A stretch of DNA of 64,000 bases from Pseudomonas asiatica. Its GTDB lineage: Bacteria > Pseudomonadota > Gammaproteobacteria > Pseudomonadales > Pseudomonadaceae. The stretch is taken from contig NZ_BLJF01000001.1 of assembly GCF_009932335.1 (NCBI RefSeq), positions 2,976,001 to 3,040,000 of the forward strand, written 5' to 3'. Position numbers and translations under genes: made by a program. Each line of letters opens with the position of its first letter. The stretch's first letter is position 1. Below, piece after piece: positions 10,954 through 22,258 of this stretch. The notes below the pieces were generated by a model. The model made no database searches and was not told the DNA's origin. It saw nothing but the letters and a program-made list of their open reading frames with translations.

Positions 10954-13668
10954 ATGGCCACTATCCACGTAGACGGCAAAGCGCTCGAAGTCAACGGTGC
11001 AGACAACCTGTTACAGGCCTGTCTGTCGCTCGGCCTCGACATCCCTTATTTCTGCTGGCACCCGGCGCTTGGTAGCGTTGGCGCCTGCCGGCAGTGCGCG
11101 GTCAAGCAGTACACCGACGAGAACGACACCCGCGGTCGTATCGTCATGTCCTGCATGACCCCTGCCTCCGACGGCACCTGGATCTCCATCGACGATGAAG
11201 AGTCCAAGGCGTTCCGCGCCAGCGTCGTCGAATGGCTGATGACCAACCACCCGCACGACTGCCCGGTGTGCGAGGAAGGCGGTCACTGCCACCTGCAGGA
11301 CATGACGGTAATGACCGGCCACAACGAGCGCCGCTACCGTTTCACCAAGCGTACCCACCAGAACCAGGACCTCGGCCCGTTCATCGCCCATGAGATGAAC
11401 CGCTGCATCGCCTGCTACCGTTGCGTGCGCTACTACAAGGACTATGCCGGTGGTACCGACCTGGGCGTTTACGGCGCCCACGACAACGTGTACTTCGGCC
11501 GCGTCGAAGACGGCGTGCTGGAAAGCGAATTCTCCGGCAACCTGACCGAGGTCTGCCCGACCGGCGTGTTCACCGACAAGACCCACTCCGAGCGCTACAA
11601 CCGCAAGTGGGACATGCAGTTTGCCCCGAGCATCTGCCACGGCTGCTCCAGCGGCTGCAACATCAGCCCGGGCGAGCGCTACGGCGAACTGCGTCGGGTG
11701 GAAAACCGCTTCAACGGCTCGGTAAACCAGTACTTCCTGTGCGACCGTGGCCGCTTCGGCTATGGCTACGTCAACCGCAAGGATCGCCCACGCCAGCCAC
11801 ACCTGGCCGACGGCACCAAGCTTGGCCTGGACGCCGCCCTGGACAAGGCCGCCGACCTGCTGCGCGGACGTACCATCGTCGGTATCGGCTCGCCACGCGC
11901 CAGCCTGGAAAGCAACTACGGCCTGCGTGAGCTGGTCGGTGCCGAGTACTTCTACTCGGGTATGGAAGCCGGCGAACTGGCCCGCGTACGCCTGGCCCTG
12001 AACGTGCTGAACAACAGCCCGCTGCCGGTCCCGACCCTGCGCGACATCGAAGACCACGACGCCGTGTTCGTGCTCGGTGAAGACCTGACCCAGACCGCTG
12101 CCCGCGTCGCCCTGGCCGTGCGCCAGGCCACCAAGGGCAAGGCCGAGGCCATGGCCGAAGCGATGAAGGTGCAGCCGTGGCTCGACGCCGCCGTGAAGAA
12201 TATCGGCCAGCACGCGCTGTACCCGCTGTTCATCGCTTCGCTGGCTGAAACCAAGCTGGACGACGTCGCCGAAGAATGCGTGCACGCCGCCCCGGCCGAC
12301 CTGGCCCGCATCGGTTTCGCCGTGGCCCACGCCATCGACCCGAGCGCCCCTGCCGTCGAAGGCCTGGACGCCGAAGCGAAAGCCCTGGCCCAGCGCATCG
12401 CCGACGCCCTGGTCGCGGCCAAGCGCCCACTGGTCGTAGCCGGTACCTCGCTGGCCGACCCCGCGCTGATCGAAGCCGCCGCCAACATCGCCAAGGCGCT
12501 GAAGCTGCGCGAGAAGAACGGCTCGCTGAGCCTGGTGGTGCCTGAAGCCAACAGCCTCGGCCTGGCCATGCTCGGTGGCGAGTCGGTCGATGCCGCGCTG
12601 GACGCGGTCATCAGCGGCAAGGCCGACGCCATCGTCGTGCTGGAAAACGACCTGTACGCCCGCGTACCGGCCGCCAAGGTCGATGCAGCCCTGGCCGCGG
12701 CCAAGGTAGTGATCGTTGCCGACCACTCGAAAACCCCGACTGTCGACCGCGCCCACCTGGTGCTGCCGGCCGCCTCGTTCGCCGAAGGCGACGGTACCCT
12801 GGTCAGCCAGGAAGGCCGCGCCCAGCGCTTCTTCCAGGTCTTCGACCCGCAATACCTGGACAGCAGCATCCAGATCCACGAAGGCTGGCGCTGGATGCAC
12901 GCCCTGCGTGCCACCCTGCTGAACAAGCCGGTCGACTGGACCCAGCTGGATCACGTCACCAGCGCCTGCGCCGAAGCCGCCCCGCAACTGGCCGGTATCG
13001 TCAACGCCGCGCCAAGCGCCGCGTTCCGCATCAAGGGCATGAAACTGGCCCGTGAGCCGCTGCGCTACTCCGGCCGTACCGCCATGCGCGCCAACATCAG
13101 CGTGCACGAGCCGCGTACTCCGCAAGACAAGGACACCGCGTTCGCCTTCTCCATGGAAGGCTACTCGGGTTCGGCCGAACCGCGTCAGCAAGTGCCGTTC
13201 GCCTGGTCGCCGGGCTGGAACTCGCCGCAAGCCTGGAACAAGTTCCAGGACGAGGTCGGTGGCCACCTGCGTGCAGGTGACCCGGGCGTACGCCTGATCG
13301 AACCGCAAGGCGACCGCCTGCACTGGTTCAATACCATTCCGGGCGCCTTCAACCCGGCCCGTGGTACCTGGACTGCCGTGCCGTTCTTCCACCTGTTCGG
13401 CAGCGAAGAAAGCTCCTCGCGCGCCGCACCGGTACAAGAGCGCATCCCGGCAGCCTACGTGGCCCTGGCCAAGTCCGAAGCCGATCGCCTGGGCGTCAAC
13501 GACGGTGCCCTGCTGAGCCTGAACGTTGCCGGTGTGGCTCTGCGCCTGCCGCTGCGTATCAATGAAGAGCTGGGCGCTGGCCTGGTCGCGTTGCCGAAAG
13601 GCCTGGCCGGCATTCCGCCTGCCATCTTCGGTGCATCCGTCGAAGGTCTGCAGGAGGCAGCACAATGA
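10954..13668 (+). CDS. nuoG: NADH-quinone oxidoreductase subunit G
   Basis: A 904-residue subunit holding most iron-sulfur clusters. The N-terminal ferredoxin domain (N1b) has the ligands in YFCWHP, GACRQC and VMSC. N5 is ligated by [14 protein letters not shown], with a His ligand. N4 is in [11 protein letters not shown] and the CPTG Cys. The extra cluster N7, present only in some bacteria, has its full CX2CX3CX27C motif (CHGCSSGC near residues 230-237, final Cys in FLCDRGRFG). The rest is a molybdopterin-oxidoreductase-like fold without cofactor. Its end overlaps nuoH by 4 bases. Confidence 0.97.
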   Translation: MATIHVDGKALEVNGADNLLQACLSLGLDIPYFCWHPALGSVGACRQCAVKQYTDENDTRGRIVMSCMTPASDGTWISIDDEESKAFRASVVEWLMTNHPHDCPVCEEGGHCHLQDMTVMTGHNERRYRFTKRTHQNQDLGPFIAHEMNRCIACYRCVRYYKDYAGGTDLGVYGAHDNVYFGRVEDGVLESEFSGNLTEVCPTGVFTDKTHSERYNRKWDMQFAPSICHGCSSGCNISPGERYGELRRVENRFNGSVNQYFLCDRGRFGYGYVNRKDRPRQPHLADGTKLGLDAALDKAADLLRGRTIVGIGSPRASLESNYGLRELVGAEYFYSGMEAGELARVRLALNVLNNSPLPVPTLRDIEDHDAVFVLGEDLTQTAARVALAVRQATKGKAEAMAEAMKVQPWLDAAVKNIGQHALYPLFIASLAETKLDDVAEECVHAAPADLARIGFAVAHAIDPSAPAVEGLDAEAKALAQRIADALVAAKRPLVVAGTSLADPALIEAAANIAKALKLREKNGSLSLVVPEANSLGLAMLGGESVDAALDAVISGKADAIVVLENDLYARVPAAKVDAALAAAKVVIVADHSKTPTVDRAHLVLPAASFAEGDGTLVSQEGRAQRFFQVFDPQYLDSSIQIHEGWRWMHALRATLLNKPVDWTQLDHVTSACAEAAPQLAGIVNAAPSAAFRIKGMKLAREPLRYSGRTAMRANISVHEPRTPQDKDTAFAFSMEGYSGSAEPRQQVPFAWSPGWNSPQAWNKFQDEVGGHLRAGDPGVRLIEPQGDRLHWFNTIPGAFNPARGTWTAVPFFHLFGSEESSSRAAPVQERIPAAYVALAKSEADRLGVNDGALLSLNVAGVALRLPLRINEELGAGLVALPKGLAGIPPAIFGASVEGLQEAAQ

Positions 13669-14672
13669 GCTGGTTCACCCCCGAAGTGATCGATGTGATC
13701 CTGACCGTGCTGCGGGCCATCGTGGTCCTGCTGGCGGTGGTGGTCTGCGGCGCGCTGCTCAGCTTCGTCGAGCGCCGCCTGCTGGGCTGGTGGCAGGACC
13801 GTTACGGTCCGAACCGCGTCGGCCCGTTCGGCATGTTCCAGATCGCTGCCGACATGCTGAAGATGTTCTTCAAGGAAGACTGGAACCCGCCCTTCGTCGA
13901 CCGCGTGATCTTCACCCTGGCACCGGTAGTGGCCATGAGCGCCCTGCTGATCGCCTTCGTGGTCATCCCGATCACCCCGACCTGGGGCGTCGCCGACCTG
14001 AACATCGGCCTGCTGTTCTTCTTCGCCATGGCCGGCCTGTCGGTCTACGCGGTGCTGTTCGCCGGCTGGTCGTCGAACAACAAGTACGCCCTGCTGGGCA
14101 GCTTGCGCGCCTCGGCACAGACCGTGTCGTACGAAGTGTTCCTGGGCCTGGCGCTGATGGGCGTGGTGGTGCAGGTGGGTTCGTTCAACATGCGCGACAT
14201 CGTTGAATACCAGGCCCAGAACCTGTGGTTCATCATTCCGCAGTTCTTCGGCTTCTGTACCTTCTTCATCGCTGGCGTCGCCGTGACTCACCGTCACCCG
14301 TTCGACCAACCCGAAGCGGAACAGGAACTGGCCGACGGCTACCACATCGAGTATGCCGGCATGAAATGGGGCATGTTCTTCGTCGGTGAGTACATCGGCA
14401 TCATCCTCATCTCGGCGCTGCTGGTAACCCTGTTCTTCGGCGGCTGGCACGGCCCGTTCGGCATCCTGCCGCAACTGTCGTTCCTGTGGTTCGCGCTGAA
14501 GACCGCGTTCTTCATCATGCTGTTCATCCTGCTGCGCGCATCGATCCCGCGCCCACGCTATGACCAGGTGATGGACTTCAGCTGGAAGTTCTGCCTGCCG
14601 CTGACCCTGATCAATTTGCTGGTGACCGCTGCGATCGTGCTCTACAACACGCCAGCCGTCGCGGCCCAGTGA
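13665..14672 (+). CDS. nuoH: NADH-quinone oxidoreductase subunit H
   Basis: A 335-residue membrane subunit with eight or nine helices that joins the peripheral arm to the membrane arm and forms the quinone entry channel. The invariant loop [21 protein letters not shown] follows helix 1 and the acidic loop [12 protein letters not shown] is near residue 210. The start overlaps the nuoG stop. Confidence 0.97.
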   Translation: MSWFTPEVIDVILTVLRAIVVLLAVVVCGALLSFVERRLLGWWQDRYGPNRVGPFGMFQIAADMLKMFFKEDWNPPFVDRVIFTLAPVVAMSALLIAFVVIPITPTWGVADLNIGLLFFFAMAGLSVYAVLFAGWSSNNKYALLGSLRASAQTVSYEVFLGLALMGVVVQVGSFNMRDIVEYQAQNLWFIIPQFFGFCTFFIAGVAVTHRHPFDQPEAEQELADGYHIEYAGMKWGMFFVGEYIGIILISALLVTLFFGGWHGPFGILPQLSFLWFALKTAFFIMLFILLRASIPRPRYDQVMDFSWKFCLPLTLINLLVTAAIVLYNTPAVAAQ

Positions 14673-14683
14673 GGATTTGACCC

Positions 14684-15232
14684 ATGTTCAAGTATATCGG
14701 CGACATCGTTAAGGGCACCGGCACCCAGCTGCGCAGCCTGGCAATGGTGTTCTCCCACGGGTTCCGCAAGCGCGACACCCTGCAGTACCCCGAAGAACCC
14801 GTGTACCTGCCGCCGCGCTACCGCGGCCGCATCGTCCTTACCCGCGACCCCGATGGCGAGGAGCGCTGCGTAGCGTGCAACCTCTGCGCGGTGGCCTGCC
14901 CGGTCGGCTGCATCTCGCTGCAGAAGGCCGAGACCGAGGACGGCCGCTGGTATCCGGAGTTCTTCCGCATCAACTTCTCGCGCTGCATCTTCTGTGGCCT
15001 GTGTGAAGAAGCGTGCCCGACCACCGCGATCCAGCTGACTCCGGATTTCGAAATGGCCGAGTTCAAGCGTCAGGACCTGGTGTACGAGAAAGAAGATCTG
15101 CTGATCTCCGGCCCCGGCAAGAACCCTGACTACAACTTCTACCGTGTTGCCGGCATGGCAATCGCTGGCAAGCCGAAGGGCTCTGCACAGAACGAAGCCG
15201 AGCCGATCAACGTGAAGAGCTTGCTCCCATAA
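14684..15232 (+). CDS. nuoI: NADH-quinone oxidoreductase subunit I
   Basis: A 182-residue peripheral subunit with two [4Fe-4S] ferredoxin motifs (N6a and N6b): [15 protein letters not shown] near residues 64-78 and [12 protein letters not shown] near residues 103-114. It wires electrons from NuoG to NuoB. It starts 11 bases after nuoH with GAGG upstream. Confidence 0.97.
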   Translation: MFKYIGDIVKGTGTQLRSLAMVFSHGFRKRDTLQYPEEPVYLPPRYRGRIVLTRDPDGEERCVACNLCAVACPVGCISLQKAETEDGRWYPEFFRINFSRCIFCGLCEEACPTTAIQLTPDFEMAEFKRQDLVYEKEDLLISGPGKNPDYNFYRVAGMAIAGKPKGSAQNEAEPINVKSLLP

Positions 15233-15242
15233 GGACAGAAAG

Positions 15243-15743
15243 ATGGAATTCGCTTTCTACTTCGCATCCGGGATCGCCGTGGTCTCCACCCTTCGGGTGG
15301 TGACCGGCACCAACCCCGTGCACGCCTTGCTTTACCTGATCATTTCGCTGATTTCCGTGGCCATGATCTTCTTCGCCCTGGGTGCGCCGTTCGCCGGCGC
15401 CCTGGAAGTGATCGCCTACGCCGGCGCCATCATGGTGCTGTTCGTGTTCGTGGTGATGATGCTCAACCTCGGGCCGGCTTCGGTCGCCCAGGAACGGGGC
15501 TGGCTCAAGCCCGGTATCTGGGCCGGGCCGGTGATCCTCGCCGCCCTGCTGCTGCTGGAGCTGCTGTACGTGCTGTTCGTCACCCCGAGCGGCGCCGGCA
15601 TCAGCGGTACCACCGTGGGCCCGAAAGAAGTCGGCATCAGCCTGTTCGGCCCTTACCTGCTGGTGGTCGAACTGGCTTCGATGCTGCTGCTGGCCGCGGC
15701 CGTCACCGCCTTCCACCTGGGCCGCAACGAGGCGAAGGAGTAA
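15243..15743 (+). CDS. nuoJ: NADH-quinone oxidoreductase subunit J
   Basis: A 166-residue membrane subunit (ND6 type) with five hydrophobic helices. The third carries the conserved [20 protein letters not shown] stretch, whose flexible centre is important for coupling. It lies between nuoI (10-base gap) and nuoK (3-base gap). Confidence 0.96.
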   Translation: MEFAFYFASGIAVVSTLRVVTGTNPVHALLYLIISLISVAMIFFALGAPFAGALEVIAYAGAIMVLFVFVVMMLNLGPASVAQERGWLKPGIWAGPVILAALLLLELLYVLFVTPSGAGISGTTVGPKEVGISLFGPYLLVVELASMLLLAAAVTAFHLGRNEAKE

Positions 15744-15746
15744 ATC

Positions 15747-16055
15747 ATGGGTGCTATCCCTCTCGAGCATGGTCTGGCGGTCGCCGGCATCCTGTTCTGC
15801 TTAGGTCTGGTTGGCCTGATGGTCCGCCGCAACATCCTCTTCGTGCTCATGAGCCTGGAAGTCATGATGAACGCCTCTGCCCTGGCGTTCGTCGTCGCCG
15901 GTGCCCGTTGGGTCCAGCCCGATGGCCAGGTGATGTTCATTCTGGTGATCAGCCTGGCAGCCGCCGAGGCCAGTATTGGCCTGGCCATCCTGCTGCAGCT
16001 GTATCGCCGCTTCCACACTCTCGACATCGATGCTGCCAGTGAGATGCGCGGATGA
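15747..16055 (+). CDS. nuoK: NADH-quinone oxidoreductase subunit K
   Basis: A 102-residue membrane subunit (ND4L type) with three helices. The conserved glutamates lie within the helices in [10 protein letters not shown] and [10 protein letters not shown]. Its stop overlaps the nuoL start by 4 bases. Confidence 0.96.
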   Translation: MGAIPLEHGLAVAGILFCLGLVGLMVRRNILFVLMSLEVMMNASALAFVVAGARWVQPDGQVMFILVISLAAAEASIGLAILLQLYRRFHTLDIDAASEMRG

Positions 16056-17905
16056 ACCTTCTCTTCCTGACTTTCGTCTTCCCCCTCGTCGGCTTCCTGC
16101 TGCTGTCGTTCTCGCGCGGGCGGTTCTCGGAGAACCTGTCCGCCCTGATCGGCGTCGGCTCGGTAGGCCTTTCGGCCGCCACCGCCGCCTACGTCATCTG
16201 GCAATTCAATGTCGCCCCGCCTGAAGGCGGCGGGTACAGCCAGCTGCTGTGGCAGTGGATGTCGGTGGACGGCTTCGCGCCGAACTTCACCCTGTACCTG
16301 GACGGCCTGTCGGTCACCATGCTCGGCGTTGTCACCGGTGTCGGCTTCCTGATCCACCTGTTCGCTTCCTGGTACATGCGTGGCGAAGCCGGTTACTCGC
16401 GCTTCTTCGCGTACACCAACCTGTTCATCGCCAGCATGCTGTTCCTGGTGCTGGGCGACAACCTGCTGTTCATCTACTTCGGCTGGGAAGGCGTGGGCCT
16501 GTGCTCGTACCTGTTGATCGGTTTCTACTACAGCAACCGCAACAACGGTAACGCGGCACTCAAGGCATTCATCGTCACCCGTATCGGCGACGTGTTCATG
16601 GCCATCGGCCTGTTCATCCTGTTCGTCCAGCTGGGTACCCTGAACGTGCAGGAACTGCTGGTGCTGGCACCGCAGAAGTTCCAGGCTGGCGACACCTGGA
16701 TGGTGCTGGCAACCCTGATGCTGCTGGGTGGTGCGGTCGGTAAATCGGCCCAGCTGCCACTGCAGACCTGGCTGGCCGACGCGATGGCCGGCCCTACTCC
16801 GGTCTCCGCGCTGATCCACGCGGCAACCATGGTGACCGCGGGCGTGTACCTGATCGCCCGTACCAACGGCCTGTTCCTGCTGGCGCCGGACATCCTGCAC
16901 CTGGTAGGGGTGGTCGGTGGCGTGACCCTGGTACTGGCCGGCTTCGCCGCGCTGGTGCAGACCGACATCAAGCGTATCCTCGCCTACTCGACCATGAGCC
17001 AGATCGGCTACATGTTCCTGGCCCTGGGCGTTGGCGCCTGGGACGCGGCGATCTTCCACCTGATGACCCACGCCTTCTTCAAGGCCCTGCTGTTCCTTGC
17101 CTCCGGTGCGGTGATCGTTGCCTGCCACCACGAGCAGGACATCTTCAAGATGGGCGGCCTGTGGAAGAAACTGCCGCTGGCCTACGCCAGCTTCGTGGTC
17201 GGTGGCGCTGCCCTGGCTGCCCTGCCGATCGTGACCGTGGGCTTCTACTCCAAGGACGAGATCCTCTGGGAAGCCTTCGCCAGCGGCAACACCGGCCTGC
17301 TGTACGCCGGCCTGGTCGGTGCGTTCATGACCTCGCTGTACACCTTCCGCCTGATCTTCATCGCCTTCCACGGCGAAGCCAAGACCGAAGCCCACGCTGG
17401 CCACGGCATCAGCCACTGGCTGCCGCTGGGCGTGCTGATCGTGCTGTCGACCTTCGTCGGCGCCTGGATCACCCCGCCGCTGGCAGGTGTGCTGCCTGAA
17501 AGCGCCGGCCACGCCGGTGGCGAAGCCAAGCACGCGCTGGAGATCACTTCGGGCGCCATCGCCATCGCCGGTATCCTGCTGTCGGCCCTGCTGTTCCTGG
17601 GCAAGCGCCGCTTCGTCAGCGCCGTCGCCAACAGCGGTATCGGTCGTGTCCTGTCGGCCTGGTGGTTCGCCGCCTGGGGCTTCGACTGGATCTACGACAA
17701 GCTGTTCGTCAAACCTTACCTGCTGATCAGCCACATCCTGCGCAAGGATCCGGTTGACCGCAGCATCGGCCTGATTCCTCGCCTGGCTCGCGGCGGCCAC
17801 GTCGCCATGAGCAAGACCGAGACCGGCCAGCTGCGCTGGTACACCGCTTCGATCGCCGTTGGCGCAGTGCTGGTACTCGGCGCTGTGGTAGTGGCCGCGG
17901 TATGA
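16052..17905 (+). CDS. nuoL: NADH-quinone oxidoreductase subunit L
   Basis: A 617-residue antiporter-like subunit at the distal end of the membrane arm. It has about 16 helices, the [18 protein letters not shown] glutamate motif near residue 145, the [16 protein letters not shown] lysine/proline-broken helix, and a C-terminal lateral helix ahead of the last membrane segment. A 49-base gap with a 10-base tandem duplication (gaaccttgcg twice) separates it from nuoM. Confidence 0.97.
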   Translation: MNLLFLTFVFPLVGFLLLSFSRGRFSENLSALIGVGSVGLSAATAAYVIWQFNVAPPEGGGYSQLLWQWMSVDGFAPNFTLYLDGLSVTMLGVVTGVGFLIHLFASWYMRGEAGYSRFFAYTNLFIASMLFLVLGDNLLFIYFGWEGVGLCSYLLIGFYYSNRNNGNAALKAFIVTRIGDVFMAIGLFILFVQLGTLNVQELLVLAPQKFQAGDTWMVLATLMLLGGAVGKSAQLPLQTWLADAMAGPTPVSALIHAATMVTAGVYLIARTNGLFLLAPDILHLVGVVGGVTLVLAGFAALVQTDIKRILAYSTMSQIGYMFLALGVGAWDAAIFHLMTHAFFKALLFLASGAVIVACHHEQDIFKMGGLWKKLPLAYASFVVGGAALAALPIVTVGFYSKDEILWEAFASGNTGLLYAGLVGAFMTSLYTFRLIFIAFHGEAKTEAHAGHGISHWLPLGVLIVLSTFVGAWITPPLAGVLPESAGHAGGEAKHALEITSGAIAIAGILLSALLFLGKRRFVSAVANSGIGRVLSAWWFAAWGFDWIYDKLFVKPYLLISHILRKDPVDRSIGLIPRLARGGHVAMSKTETGQLRWYTASIAVGAVLVLGAVVVAAV

Positions 17906-17954
17906 CCATGAACCTTGCGAACCTTGCGACCCTGCAAAAGGAAACGAACCCGTC

Positions 17955-19487
17955 ATGATTTTGCCTTGGCTGATCCTGATCCCCTTCATCGGCGGCTTCC
18001 TGTGCTGGCTGGGTGAGCGCTTCGGCGCCACCCTGCCGCGCTGGATCGCGCTGCTGACCATGTCCCTTCTGCTCGGCATCGGCCTGTGGCTGTGGGGTAA
18101 CGGCGACTACACCCTGGCCCCCGCTCCGGGCGCCGAGCCTGCCTGGGCCCTGGAATACAAAGTCCAGTGGATCCAGCGTTTCGGCATCAGCATCCACCTG
18201 GCCCTCGACGGCCTGTCGCTGCTGATGATCCTGCTCACCGGCCTGCTCGGTGTGCTGTCGGTACTGTGTTCCTGGAAAGAGATCCAGCGTCACGTCGGCT
18301 TCTTCCACCTCAACCTGATGTGGATCCTTGGCGGCGTGGTCGGTGTGTTCCTGGCGCTGGACCTGTTCCTGTTCTTCTTCTTCTGGGAAATGATGCTGGT
18401 GCCGATGTACTTCCTCATCGCGCTCTGGGGTCACAGCTCGTCGGACGGCAAGAAGACCCGGATCTACGCGGCGACCAAGTTCTTCATCTTCACCCAGGCC
18501 AGCGGCCTGATCATGCTGGTGGCGATCCTCGGCCTGGTGCTGGTCAACTACACCAACACCGGCGTGATCACCTTCAACTACAGCGACCTGCTCAAGGCCG
18601 AACTGCCAGCCGGTACCGAATACCTGCTGATGCTGGGCTTCTTCATCGCCTTCGCGGTGAAGCTGCCGGTGGTGCCGTTCCACTCCTGGCTGCCTGACGC
18701 TCACGCCCAGGCACCGACCGCAGGTTCCGTGGACCTGGCCGGTATCTTGCTGAAGACTGCGGCCTACGGCCTGCTGCGCTTCGCCCTGCCGCTGTTCCCG
18801 AACGCTTCGGCCGAGTTTGCGCCAATCGCCATGACCCTGGGCCTGATCGGTATCTTCTACGGTGCCTTCCTGGCCTTTGCGCAAACCGACATCAAGCGCC
18901 TGGTCGCCTTCTCCAGCGTCTCGCACATGGGCTTCGTGCTGATCGGTATCTATTCCGGCAGCCAGCAGGCCCTGCAAGGCGCGGTGATCCAGATGCTGGC
19001 CCACGGCCTGTCCGCTGCCGCGCTGTTCATCCTGGCCGGCCAGCTGTACGAGCGCTTGCACACCCGTGACATGCGCCAGATGGGTGGCCTGTGGCACCGC
19101 ATCGCCTACCTGCCAGCCATCAGCCTGTTCTTCGCCGCCGCCTCCCTGGGCCTGCCCGGTACAGGCAACTTCGTCGGCGAGTTCCTGATCCTGATCGGCA
19201 GCTTCGCCAGCGTGCCTTGGATCACCGTGATCGCCACCACTGGCCTGGTGTTCGGTTCGGTGTACTCGCTGATCATGATCCACCGCGCCTACTTCGGCCC
19301 GGCCAAGACCGACACCGTGCTGGCCGGCATGGACGGACGCGAACTGATCATGGTCCTGGGTCTGGCGGTACTGCTGATCCTGCTGGGCGTGTATCCGCAG
19401 CCGTTCCTCGACACCTCTGCCGCCACCATGAGTGGTGTGCAGCAGTGGCTCGGTTCCGCTTTCACTCAACTCGCTTCGGCCCGGTAA
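17955..19487 (+). CDS. nuoM: NADH-quinone oxidoreductase subunit M
   Basis: A 510-residue antiporter-like proton-pumping subunit with about 14 helices. The [18 protein letters not shown] glutamate motif is near residue 144, [20 protein letters not shown] near residue 235, and the [16 protein letters not shown] segment follows. NuoN begins 7 bases after the stop. Confidence 0.97.
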   Translation: MILPWLILIPFIGGFLCWLGERFGATLPRWIALLTMSLLLGIGLWLWGNGDYTLAPAPGAEPAWALEYKVQWIQRFGISIHLALDGLSLLMILLTGLLGVLSVLCSWKEIQRHVGFFHLNLMWILGGVVGVFLALDLFLFFFFWEMMLVPMYFLIALWGHSSSDGKKTRIYAATKFFIFTQASGLIMLVAILGLVLVNYTNTGVITFNYSDLLKAELPAGTEYLLMLGFFIAFAVKLPVVPFHSWLPDAHAQAPTAGSVDLAGILLKTAAYGLLRFALPLFPNASAEFAPIAMTLGLIGIFYGAFLAFAQTDIKRLVAFSSVSHMGFVLIGIYSGSQQALQGAVIQMLAHGLSAAALFILAGQLYERLHTRDMRQMGGLWHRIAYLPAISLFFAAASLGLPGTGNFVGEFLILIGSFASVPWITVIATTGLVFGSVYSLIMIHRAYFGPAKTDTVLAGMDGRELIMVLGLAVLLILLGVYPQPFLDTSAATMSGVQQWLGSAFTQLASAR

Positions 19488-19494
19488 GAGCGCT

Positions 19495-20964
19495 ATGGAA
19501 TTCACCACTCAACACTTCATCGCATTGGCGCCGATGCTGATCACCACCATCACCACGGTGGTGGTGATGCTGGCGATCGCCTGGAAGCGCAACCACTCGC
19601 AGACCTTCCTGCTGTCCACCGTGGGCCTCAACCTGGCCCTGCTGTCGATCCTGCCGGCGCTGAAGGTTGCGCCGCTGGCGGTCACCCCGCTGATCACCAT
19701 CGACAAGTTCGCCTGCCTGTACATGGCGATCATCCTGGTGGCGACGCTAGCCTGCGTCACCCTTGCCCACGCCTACCTCGGTGAAGGCTCCAAGGGTTTC
19801 CCGGGCAACCGTGAAGAACTGTACCTGCTGCTGCTGATGTCGGCCCTCGGTGGCCTGGTGCTGGTCAGCGCCAACCACCTGGCCGGCCTGTTCATCGGCC
19901 TGGAGCTGCTGTCAGTACCGGTCTATGGCCTGGTAGCATATGCCTTCTTCAACAAGCGCTCGCTGGAAGCCGGCATCAAGTACATGGTGCTGTCGGCCGC
20001 AGGCTCGGCCTTCCTGCTGTTCGGCATGGCCTTGCTGTACGCCGACGCCGGCAGCCTGAGCTTCGACCAGATCGGCAAGGCCCTGGCCGCCACCAGCATG
20101 CCAAGCCTGGTGGCCCAGCTGGGCCTGGGCATGATGCTGGTCGGCCTGGCCTTCAAACTGTCGCTGGTACCGTTCCACCTGTGGACCCCGGACGTGTACG
20201 AAGGCGCCCCGGCACCGGTCGCCGCCTTCCTGGCAACCGCCAGCAAGGTTGCGGTGTTCGCCGTTGTCGTGCGTCTGTTCATGCTCTCCCCTGCTGCCAG
20301 CAGCGGCGCGCTGAGCACCGTACTGGCGGTGATTGCCGTGGCCTCGATCCTGATCGGCAACCTGCTGGCACTTACCCAGAGCAACCTCAAGCGCCTGCTC
20401 GGTTACTCGTCCATCGCCCACTTCGGTTACCTGGTCATCGCCCTGGTCGCCAGCAAGGGCCTGGCCCTGGAAGCCATGGGCGTGTACCTGGTCACCTACG
20501 TGATCACCAGCCTGGGCGCATTCGGTGTCATCACCCTGATGTCCTCGCCTTACGGCGGCCGTGACGCCGATGCATTGTACGAGTACCGCGGCCTGTTCTG
20601 GCGCCGTCCGTACCTGACTGCGGTACTGACCGTGATGATGCTGTCGCTGGCGGGTATCCCGCTGACCGCCGGCTTCATCGGCAAGTTCTACATCATTGCC
20701 ACTGGCGTCGAGTCGCACCTGTGGTGGCTGGTCGGTGCCCTGGTGATCGGTAGCGCCATCGGCGTCTACTACTACCTGCGCGTCATGGTCACCCTGTACC
20801 TGGTCGAGCCGAACCTGCGTCGCCACGACGCCCCGCTGAAGTGGGAACAGCGCACCGGCGGCGTCATGCTGCTGGCCATCGCCATTCTCGCCTTCGTGCT
20901 GGGTGTGTACCCGCAACCGCTGCTGGAAATGGTCCAGCAAGCCGGCCTGCAACTGATCGGCTGA
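19495..20964 (+). CDS. nuoN: NADH-quinone oxidoreductase subunit N
   Basis: A 489-residue antiporter-like subunit, last gene of the operon. I use the ATG at 19495 ([13 protein letters not shown]), 7 bases after the nuoM stop and behind TAAGAG, rather than the in-frame ATG at 19432 inside nuoM. Key segments are [16 protein letters not shown] and [21 protein letters not shown] strong terminator follows. Confidence 0.96.
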   Translation: MEFTTQHFIALAPMLITTITTVVVMLAIAWKRNHSQTFLLSTVGLNLALLSILPALKVAPLAVTPLITIDKFACLYMAIILVATLACVTLAHAYLGEGSKGFPGNREELYLLLLMSALGGLVLVSANHLAGLFIGLELLSVPVYGLVAYAFFNKRSLEAGIKYMVLSAAGSAFLLFGMALLYADAGSLSFDQIGKALAATSMPSLVAQLGLGMMLVGLAFKLSLVPFHLWTPDVYEGAPAPVAAFLATASKVAVFAVVVRLFMLSPAASSGALSTVLAVIAVASILIGNLLALTQSNLKRLLGYSSIAHFGYLVIALVASKGLALEAMGVYLVTYVITSLGAFGVITLMSSPYGGRDADALYEYRGLFWRRPYLTAVLTVMMLSLAGIPLTAGFIGKFYIIATGVESHLWWLVGALVIGSAIGVYYYLRVMVTLYLVEPNLRRHDAPLKWEQRTGGVMLLAIAILAFVLGVYPQPLLEMVQQAGLQLIG

Positions 20965-20982
20965 TCGCCTCGGCAAAACAAG

Positions 20983-21010
20983 ACACCCCGCTTATGCGGG
21001 GTGTTTTTTT
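20983..21010 (+). terminator. Rho-independent terminator of the nuo operon
   Basis: An 8-bp stem ACACCCCG/CGGGGTGT with a 6-base loop is followed by seven T residues, 18 bases after the nuoN stop. Confidence 0.95.
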
Positions 21011-21042
21011 ATCTGCACGCTTTTATCCGTGAGCATGAAGGC

Positions 21043-21306
21043 TTATTCACCAGGATTGTCCTGGACGGCCCCCGGCAGCGCTGCCTTGCGTAAATCACCG
21101 TTGGCCGAAGGCAGGTACACTTCCGGGTTGGGCATGCCGCTGGGCGAGAGCTCATGGGTCATCTCGAACTCGGCACGCACCGACCAGCCACAGGCCTCGT
21201 TGGTGCATTGCAAATAGGCGATCCGCAGGAAAATATGACGCCCTTCACTGGTGCGTATACGCATCCGGCTGTGGCAATGCGGGCAAACCAGCTTGTATGT
21301 ACTCAC
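21043..21306 (-). CDS. Ogr/Delta-like zinc-finger protein (phage activator type)
   Basis: An 87-residue protein. A GTG start at 21304-21306 is preferred: it gives MSTYKLVCPHCHSRMRIRTS and has AGGT upstream, while the in-frame ATG at 21321 adds MQVLA without a good site. Two Cys pairs (CPHC near residue 8 and CTNEAC near residue 34) form the four-cysteine zinc finger of P2 Ogr and P4 Delta, which activate phage late promoters through the RNA polymerase alpha subunit. The tail after residue 50 is longer than in P2 Ogr and looks unstructured. It faces the CI-type repressor gene across an AT-rich 200-base region. Confidence 0.75.
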   Translation of the reverse strand: MSTYKLVCPHCHSRMRIRTSEGRHIFLRIAYLQCTNEACGWSVRAEFEMTHELSPSGMPNPEVYLPSANGDLRKAALPGAVQDNPGE

Positions 21307-21506
21307 GGCAAGTACCTGCAAGCATTGTTCGGGCTTACCTTCTGTGAGAATAGTCGTCCGGTTTTGTCAGTATTGGCTGCATATATAGGTGTATTCTTCA
21401 GTTTGATGCTTCTCATTGCAGGAATGCTCCTTAAAACGCAGGGCTGTATTCATAACGAGTAGTTTAAGCCCATGGAATATCATTAAACCAGTCATGGATA
21501 TTTGTT

Positions 21507-21899
21507 ATGAGTACCCACGTACTTGCTTCGGTGCTGACCAGGCTGAAGCTTCTGACCGCTACGGAATCTGACGCCGAGCTGTCCAGAGCGCTCTCGATCA
21601 GCCCGCAGACATTGAGCAGCTGGAAGGTGCGCGACAGCATTCCTTATTCACTTTGCATAGACATCGCCAGGCAGTATGCATGCTCACTGGACTGGCTTCT
21701 GCTGGGTGAACCCGAACGACATCGCGCAGGCCTGGACGACGAAGGCTGGGAACAGGACATGCTCGCGCGCCTGCGCACCCTGTCGCTTGCCGATCGCCAA
21801 GCCGTTCTCCTGCTGGTTCAGGACAAGCAACGCATCCAGCAGCTGGAGCGGCAATTGAGCGCGCTGACCAGTCGCTCGCCCAATGCCGCCAGCGGCTAG
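21507..21899 (+). CDS. CI-type phage repressor, N-terminal HTH domain only
   Basis: A 130-residue DNA-binding protein. Residues 5-70 (VLASVLTRLKLLTATESDAE, then LSRALSISPQTLSSWKVRDS and SLCIDIARQYACSLDWLLLG) form the HTH of the Bac_CI_repr family, in which the WLL.G ending is characteristic. The C-terminal half (LADRQAVLLLVQDKQRIQQL) is a helical, probably dimerising segment in place of the LexA-like peptidase domain. It therefore would not respond to RecA by self-cleavage. Its stop shares the CTAG palindrome at 21896-21899 with the stop of the convergent holin gene. Confidence 0.75.
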   Translation: MSTHVLASVLTRLKLLTATESDAELSRALSISPQTLSSWKVRDSIPYSLCIDIARQYACSLDWLLLGEPERHRAGLDDEGWEQDMLARLRTLSLADRQAVLLLVQDKQRIQQLERQLSALTSRSPNAASG

Positions 21900-22258
21900 C
21901 CCCGGCGGCGCCAGCGCTGGATGAGTTCACGCGGGTCCAGCGTATCCAGCCAGACCATCACCTTGAGGCTGATGGGGATCACCACCACGGCAGCCACGAA
22001 CCCCGCCATGCCACGGCTCAGCAAGGGCACCAGTGACGAAACCAGCGGCTCGAACAGATGGCCAACCCCCACGGTCACGAACACCAACAAGAGTTTCTTG
22101 CCCAGCGTCAGGCGCCTGGCCGTGTTGGTGATCAAGCGGTCGCGCGCCGCACTCACCAGCAAAGCCCCCAGCAGCGCAGCGAACAGGACATTGCCATCCA
22201 CGCCCAGCAACTCCACCAGCGCCGGGGCCAGGCTGTCGACAACAGATTTTTCAGTCAT
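21896..22258 (-). CDS. Putative phage holin
   Basis: A 120-residue protein starting at ATG 22256-22258. It has an N-terminal soluble part, then hydrophobic segments (GNVLFAALLGALLVSAA, KKLLLVFVTVGVGHLFEPLV, GMAGFVAAVVVIPISLKVMV) and a short positively charged tail RWRRRG. The build fits the small class of putative phage holins found in P2-like and R-tailocin lysis cassettes. The start overlaps the upstream gpL-like gene by 8 bases, so both are translated from one message. No endolysin or spanin gene is near. Confidence 0.6.
   Translation of the reverse strand: MTEKSVVDSLAPALVELLGVDGNVLFAALLGALLVSAARDRLITNTARRLTLGKKLLLVFVTVGVGHLFEPLVSSLVPLLSRGMAGFVAAVVVIPISLKVMVWLDTLDPRELIQRWRRRG

Noticed and set aside
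17921..17940. Tandem gaaccttgcg duplication before nuoM as a regulatory site
   Set aside because: A two-copy 10-base slip in a 49-base gap is easily explained by chance and has no further support.
15653..18079. Minus-strand frame of 808 codons across nuoJ-nuoL
   Set aside because: The product is rich in Gln, His, Gly and Asp, typical of an antisense reading of membrane-protein genes.
21310..21506. Possible phage-type operator region between the Ogr-like and CI-type genes
   Set aside because: The region is AT-rich and short repeats (catggaatat, catggatatt) can be seen, but no symmetrical operator set stands out enough to annotate.
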